Assembly: GCA_947627005.1 (NCBI GenBank)
Contig: CANQUJ010000001.1
Location: forward strand, 144,600 to 208,599
Origin: an uncultured Clostridia bacterium
Lineage (GTDB): Bacteria; Bacillota; Clostridia; Oscillospirales; Ruminococcaceae
Direction: 5' to 3'
DNA: 64,000 bases
Positions 59,417 through 64,000 of the stretch are shown one piece after another. The notes beneath the pieces were generated by a model, which had not been told where the DNA came from, searched no databases, and saw nothing but the letters and a program-made list of their open reading frames with translations. Position 1 is the first letter of the stretch, and every line of letters begins with the position of its first letter. A program made the translations under genes and the position numbers.

Positions 59417-60859
59417 GTGAACCAGCTTAACAGAAAATCGTATCATGCGCCAGAAAGACCGATAAAAATCCTGCAATTCGGGGAGGGAAACTTTCTGCGC
59501 GGGTTCGCGGACTGGATAATTCAGGAACTGAACGACTCGGGCACGCTGAATTCCGACGTCGCGGTCGTTCAGCCGAGACCGTCGGGCAGGGTGCGCGAGC
59601 TTCAAAAACAGGACGGACTTTACACCATCTGCCTTGAGGGCTTGGAGCATGGAGAGACGGTCAGCAAATGCCGTATTATCGACGTTTTACGGGATTTTAT
59701 CGACCCCTACACCGACTATGAAAAGCTGATTTCATATGCCGAAAGCGAGGACCTTGAGATCGTGATTTCAAACACGACTGAGGCGGGAATTGCGCTCGAC
59801 GAGACGGATATTGATTTTTCGACATGCCCTAAAAGCTTCCCTGCCAAACTGCTTGCGCTTCTGAAACGGCGCTATGACTACTTTGACGGCGATACGAAAA
59901 AGGGGCTCGCAATAATTCCGTGCGAACTTATTGACCAAAACGGAGAAACGCTTCGACGCTGTCTGAACGATTTGGCAGGAATCATGCACCTCGATCTCGG
60001 CTTCATCGACTGGCTCAACACCGCAAACCGCTTCGCCGACACGCTCGTCGACCGAATTGTGCCCGGGTTTCCGAGCAAAAGCGCCGACGAAATTTGCCGA
60101 AAAATCGGGTTTATTGACAAAAATATCGTACATGGTGAAATTTTCCACCTCTGGGTCATCAAAAGCGACCCGTTCATACGCAAGAAATTTCCGGCAGACA
60201 GCGCGGGTCTGAACGTGATTTTTGTCGAAGACGTCGCGCCCTACAGGGAGCGCAAGGCGAAAATTCTGAACGGCGCGCACACCGCGATGACCCCGATCGC
60301 CTACCTTTGCGGGCTCGACACTGTGGTAGAATCAGTCAATGATGAAGATGTTGGAAAATTCATAAATGAGCTTATCAATTATGAGATAAAGCCGACAATT
60401 AAGCTCCCAGAAAATGAGATCGATGACTTTGCAAACAGCGTAATAGAGCGGTTTAAGAATTCTTTTATCAGGCATGAACTTATGTCCATCGCACTTAATT
60501 CGACGTCAAAATTCAAGACAAGGCTGCTGCCTACATATGATGATTATAAATCAATCTTTGGGGAGCCGCCAAGGCACATTCTCTTTGCGTTTGTTTCGCT
60601 TACAGTTTTTTACAGGGGCAGGCGCGGAGGTGATAATATACCCCTATCGGATTTGCCCGAGTGTCTTGGTTTTTGGCATGACGTCTGGCAGGAGAGCGAC
60701 TGCGAGAAAATCGCGGAAAAGGCGCTGTCAAGCGCTGAGATTGGGGGTAAGGATTTGGCAAATGATGACAATATCAGACTCGTGGCAAGCTACATTCGGG
60801 CGATTTTGGAGCATGGTGAGAGGGCAGCTTTGAGGCAATTTTTAGGAGGACAGCTATGA
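59417..60859 (+). CDS. uxaB: Tagaturonate reductase (altronate oxidoreductase)
   Basis: Interconverts tagaturonate and altronate with NADH in galacturonate breakdown, 480 residues. Mannitol-dehydrogenase superfamily: the nucleotide loop ILQFGEGNFLRGFADWIIQE, then AVVQPRPSGR, SNTTEAGIALDETD, the catalytic Lys region APYRERKAKILNGAHTAMTP and FGEPPRHILFAF. Starts at a GTG with GAGAGGA upstream. ATGA overlap with uxaA. Codon use is less GC3-rich than the core genes. Confidence 0.93.
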   Translation: MNQLNRKSYHAPERPIKILQFGEGNFLRGFADWIIQELNDSGTLNSDVAVVQPRPSGRVRELQKQDGLYTICLEGLEHGETVSKCRIIDVLRDFIDPYTDYEKLISYAESEDLEIVISNTTEAGIALDETDIDFSTCPKSFPAKLLALLKRRYDYFDGDTKKGLAIIPCELIDQNGETLRRCLNDLAGIMHLDLGFIDWLNTANRFADTLVDRIVPGFPSKSADEICRKIGFIDKNIVHGEIFHLWVIKSDPFIRKKFPADSAGLNVIFVEDVAPYRERKAKILNGAHTAMTPIAYLCGLDTVVESVNDEDVGKFINELINYEIKPTIKLPENEIDDFANSVIERFKNSFIRHELMSIALNSTSKFKTRLLPTYDDYKSIFGEPPRHILFAFVSLTVFYRGRRGGDNIPLSDLPECLGFWHDVWQESDCEKIAEKALSSAEIGGKDLANDDNIRLVASYIRAILEHGERAALRQFLGGQL

Positions 60860-62337
60860 AAAAATCAATCGTAATTTCACCTTCGGACACAGTCGGGGTG
60901 GCGCTCGCATCTCTTAAAATGGGCGAAACCGTCGAGGGCGTGACGCTTTCAGAGGACATCGAAAGGGGTCATAAATTCGCGTTGCGCGATATTCATATCG
61001 GAGAAAACGTCAAAAAATACAGTGAGCCTATCGGTCATGCGACTGCCGAAATTAAGGCAGGTTCGCACGTCCATACGCACAACATGGCGACGAATCTCTC
61101 CAGCATTTTGGAGTATGAATATCACAAGAAGGGCGTTCAAAAGTCTGAAAAACCGCGTTCCCGTGATATTTATGTATACGAGCGAAAGGGCGGAGAGATC
61201 GGCATCAGAAACGAGCTTTGGGTCATTCCGACGGTCGGCTGCGTGAATTCTCAGGCGAGAACTATCGTCTCAGAATTTATCAAATATCATGGCAGCAATC
61301 TGCCGGGCATCGATGGCGTTTTTGCGCTCACTCACCCATACGGCTGCTCGCAGGTCGGCGGTGATTTAGCGCGCACGCGAATGATCCTCCAAAAAATGGC
61401 AAAGCATCCGAACTGCGGTGGGGCGTTGATTCTCGGACTCGGCTGCGAAAACAATCGAATGGATATTTTTAGGAAAACTTTCGGTGAACATACTCCCGAG
61501 CGTATTGAATTTTTAGTCGCGCAGGACGTGGAAGACGAGATTTCCGAGGGAGTGAAGCTGCTGGAGCGGCTTTATGACAAGGCAAAATCTGACAAACGAG
61601 TCAAAAAAGACCTGTCATGCCTGAAAATCGGGCTTAAGTGCGGCGGCTCTGACGGCCTCTCGGGAATCACCGCAAACACGCTTGTTGGGTGGTTTTCCGA
61701 CTATCTGACGGCGGTCGGCGGAACGACCGTGATGACCGAAGTTCCCGAGATGTTCGGGGCGGAGCAGATCCTCATGAATCGCACAAAAAATCGAGATGTA
61801 TTTGAAAAAATCGTCAAACTAATTAACGACTTTAAGGGGTATTATCTGAGCCATGGGCAGCCGATTTCCGATAATCCGTCGCCCGGGAACATCGCCGGCG
61901 GCATCACGACGCTTGAAGAGAAGTCGCTCGGCTGTGTGCAAAAATCAGGGAACAGCGAGATTTCGGGCGTTTTGTTTGCTGGCGACGCCGTCACCGAGCG
62001 CGGGTTGAACCTCCTGAGCGGCCCCGGCAACGACATGGTCGCGGTCACGAATCTTGCCTGCGCGGGCTGTCACATGGTGCTTTTCACGACCGGTCGCGGC
62101 ACGCCGCTCGGCGGTTTTGTGCCGACTGTCAAGATCTCGACCAACTCGGAGCTGGCGCGCAAAAAGTGCGGTTGGATCGACTTTGATGCGGGCAAGATTG
62201 CCGATGGGGAGAGCTTTGAAAGCGTTATGGAGCGGCTTATCAACCTTGTTGTGAGCATCGTGAACGGAACCCCGACCGCCAACGAGCGCAGCGGCTCACG
62301 GGATCTTGCGATTTTCAAGTCGGGGGTGACGCTGTGA
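60856..62337 (+). CDS. uxaA: Altronate dehydratase
   Basis: Dehydrates altronate to 2-keto-3-deoxygluconate, 493 residues. An N-terminal SAF-like domain (residues 1-95; HVHTHNMATNLSS) is followed by the catalytic part with FALTHPYGCSQVGGDLARTR, LGLGCENNRMD, LKCGGSDGLSGITANT, LVGWFSDYLTAVGGTTVMTE and GPGNDMVAVTNLACAGCHMV. GGAGG lies 8 nt upstream. It completes uxaB; kdgK/kdgA and uxaC are outside the window. Confidence 0.95.
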   Translation: MKKSIVISPSDTVGVALASLKMGETVEGVTLSEDIERGHKFALRDIHIGENVKKYSEPIGHATAEIKAGSHVHTHNMATNLSSILEYEYHKKGVQKSEKPRSRDIYVYERKGGEIGIRNELWVIPTVGCVNSQARTIVSEFIKYHGSNLPGIDGVFALTHPYGCSQVGGDLARTRMILQKMAKHPNCGGALILGLGCENNRMDIFRKTFGEHTPERIEFLVAQDVEDEISEGVKLLERLYDKAKSDKRVKKDLSCLKIGLKCGGSDGLSGITANTLVGWFSDYLTAVGGTTVMTEVPEMFGAEQILMNRTKNRDVFEKIVKLINDFKGYYLSHGQPISDNPSPGNIAGGITTLEEKSLGCVQKSGNSEISGVLFAGDAVTERGLNLLSGPGNDMVAVTNLACAGCHMVLFTTGRGTPLGGFVPTVKISTNSELARKKCGWIDFDAGKIADGESFESVMERLINLVVSIVNGTPTANERSGSRDLAIFKSGVTL

Positions 62338-62569
62338 GGGGTATATTTTGATTGAATGAGATAGTGCGACGGTTCATTAAACAGATTAAAAAGCCATGCC
62401 CGCGGAGGGTATCGCTTTGTTAGTCCTGATTTGCGGACGAATTGCCGAGAGTTTTTGCATTTTTACAACGAAAATAAGATAGACTGCAGCCATTGAACAC
62501 CAAAATGACTATAAGCGATGATTTTTTCGGTTTTGGGCTTATTTTGTAACAAAAAATGATCTATAAAAG

Positions 62570-62602
62570 CGGCACTTGTGCGTTTTGGCGTACAAGTGCC
62601 GA
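62570..62602. other. Perfect hairpin downstream of uxaA
   Basis: CGGCACTTGT and ACAAGTGCCG, 10 bp perfect, 12-nt loop, no T-run directly after. The rest of the 62338-62708 gap is AT-rich with no gene that I can support. May be the terminator of the uxaBA unit or a recombination-related palindrome. Confidence 0.5.
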
Positions 62603-62673
62603 AGCGGTTTCTGAGATTGTTTTGCTTTGATTGTAAGCTTGGGGTGGGAAAAGGGGGTTAAGTGTGGGGAACA

Positions 62674-62853
62674 CCCGTTTAACAAACTTAAAGACGTGCG
62701 TATGGATTTTAATCAATTTTACCTACGAATCGGTAAAATATCTCTATTTCTTGGGTTCTGGTGCCGTCGGAATCTTTGACCGCCTCATGAACAACAATTT
62801 TTTCAATGAGCGTATTGAGCATTTCAGCCGTCAGTTCCGTGGGTTCGGAGTAT
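62674..62853. repeat. 180-bp direct repeat, right copy
   Basis: Partner of 57101-57280, in the same orientation. Covers the recombinase 3' end plus 35 bp beyond its stop. Confidence 0.85.
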
Positions 62854-63953
62854 TGCTTGATTAAGGCAATCCACTTTTCAGCATCATCTGTGGTTTGCTT
62901 TTCGGTCGCAAGTTCGGACTTGAGCTTATCAATCTTTTCAACCAATTCTTGCTGTTCTGCCTGATACTTCTGTGATAGCATCTTAAAATTGTACTCCGTA
63001 ATGCGCCCGCTCGACCAGTCCTCATAAAGCTTAACGAACAGTCTGTCTACTTCCACCTTGCGCTTTTCAGCCTTGGCAAGCTCGGCAGACTGCTTTTTAT
63101 AGGCTTTTGCCGATTCCTTGTCACTTGTCTTAAGTAGACTATTCAGAAGCTCTTTCTCATCAGTATGTGCCTGATAAATCCAGTCTTGCAGCCTTGCCAA
63201 AACGTAAGTATAAAGCGTGTCATACCTGATGTAATGAGCTGAACATCGTCCTCCGACTTTGCCGAGTTTCCGAAACTGCGAACAGTTAAAGAATCCTGTC
63301 GTGCAAGTTTTGTACTGCCTTTCAGCATAGCTCATCGACCAACCACAGCCGGCGCACTTCACAAGTCCTGCAAAAAGCTGCGTTTTTCCTGACTTCATAG
63401 GACGCCTGCGGCTTGCAATCTGCTTTTGAACCTGATTGAAAACATCTTTTGAGATGATTGCTTCGTGTGTGTTCTCAACACGAAACCATTCACTTTCTGG
63501 ACGGAGAATCGACTTCTTATTCTTATAAGAAACATTTGTCTGCTTGCCGTGAACAGAATTCCCGATGTATGTTTCGTCTTTCAAAATGTCGCTCACGGCG
63601 CGAATGTTCCACGCATAGGCTTTTTCGGCGGGAGCATTTTCGTAAATTTTCGCAAACTGACCGTATTTCTTATAGTTGATGTAACCTGACGTTGGAATTT
63701 TTTCTTGAATCAAAATCTTCGTAATTTTCCCTGCTCCTGCGCCATGTACTGCAAGGTCAAAAATTTTCTCGATTATCCAAGAGGTGTCGGGGTCAATCGC
63801 AAGTTTGTTCCGATTTTTGGGATGGCGCATATAGCCAAGCGGTGCAGTCGTGAATGTTCGCTCACCTGCCGCAAACTTGGCGTAAAGAGCAATTTTCACC
63901 TTGCGGCTGGTATCCTTGGCAAGCCATTCGTTAGTCAACCTTGCATAAAGCAT
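62709..63953 (-). pseudogene. Large serine recombinase, N-terminal catalytic domain missing
   Basis: About 414 residues equal to the C-terminal part of a large serine (Tn4451/phiC31-like) recombinase: TNEWLAKDTSRKVKIALYAK, APLGYMRHPKNRNKLAID (recombinase domain), zinc ribbon CAGCGWSMSYAERQYKTC with CSQF and RCSAHYI, then a long coiled coil and the usual FYRFVGKID end. The ~130-residue resolvase domain with the catalytic Ser is absent. An in-frame TAG (63980-63978) stands directly upstream. The reading frame begins only 8 nt past the stop of another gene with a recombinase-like end, consistent with deletion between tandem recombinase genes. Confidence 0.85.
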
Positions 63954-63960
63954 GACGGGT

Positions 63961-64000
63961 TTACAGTTCCACAAAGCCTACGAAATTGTAGTAGATGTTG
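63961..64000 (-). CDS. 3' end of a second serine recombinase
   Basis: The last 13 codons before TAA read NIYYNFVGFVEL, which parallels the IEIFYRFVGKID end of the neighbouring recombinase. The rest is outside the window. Suggests tandem recombinases as in many clostridial integrative elements. Confidence 0.5.
   Translation of the reverse strand, partial: NIYYNFVGFVEL

Overview
The window comes from a spore-forming Clostridia-type Firmicute, probably of the Oscillospirales or a related order. The evidence is low-GC-clade gene order and families (tmk-region set darA-holB-ricT, HflX, MazF/EndoA-like toxin, type III glutamine synthetase, archaeal-type split glutamate synthase, a valS T-box, ynzC), sporulation genes (a SpoIID-domain protein and the cotJA-cotJB-cotJC spore coat operon), GGAGG-type ribosome binding sites and TTGACA-N16/17-TATAAT promoters. 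Coding DNA is GC-rich with strong G/C third positions up to about 57.1 kb; the last 7 kb has looser codon use and looks acquired.

Layout. 1-13.5 kb: lepA (partial), an ECF sigma/anti-sigma pair, an ArgC-like reductase that lacks the usual catalytic residues, hflX, two small hypothetical genes, xylulokinase, a SpoIID-domain protein and a large secreted transglutaminase-like protein. 13.6-27.2 kb: GH39 beta-xylosidase, a solitary mazF, ricT-holB-darA, a small coiled-coil/sigma-like pair divergent from ynzC plus a WYL regulator, an HMA protein, a Gfo/Idh oxidoreductase, queA, asd-dapA-dapB and asnB.

27.3-38.5 kb is a nitrogen assimilation island: an Amt transporter fused to a PII domain, type III glutamine synthetase, and divergently a seven-gene operon for a split glutamate synthase (amidotransferase, FMN/FeS synthase, ferredoxin, flavin reductase, GXGXG subunit), a GlnA-type synthetase and an ANTAR antiterminator. 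The operon leader has a stem with an A1/G4 hexaloop that overlaps an intrinsic terminator, which is the architecture ANTAR proteins act on, so the last gene of the operon probably controls its own leader. The type III synthetase also has a terminator-like hairpin in its leader.

38.5-56.7 kb: pyrG, a leucine-rich-repeat surface protein, a possible frameshifted small gene, cotJABC, a TPR-like membrane protein, a MATE exporter, a MarR-regulated ABC exporter pair, a CPBP protease, valS under a T-box, a CmpB-type membrane protein, a small membrane protein with no ordinary start codon, and prfB. 57.1-64.0 kb is a mobile or rearranged segment: 180-bp direct repeats derived from a serine-recombinase 3' end flank a GH2 glycosidase broken by an inversion, plus uxaB and uxaA for hexuronate breakdown, followed by a truncated recombinase and the end of a second one.

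Several patterns cut across genes: degenerate 7-bp tandem arrays (consensus about CYGAYTT) in at least nine intergenic places, often as inverted pairs and once inside the valS T-box; three copies of an 18-bp palindrome AGTCCG-N6-CGGACT, one beside a WYL regulator; a LexA-like box ahead of the sigma-like pair; and two genes that seem to start at ATT or ATC.
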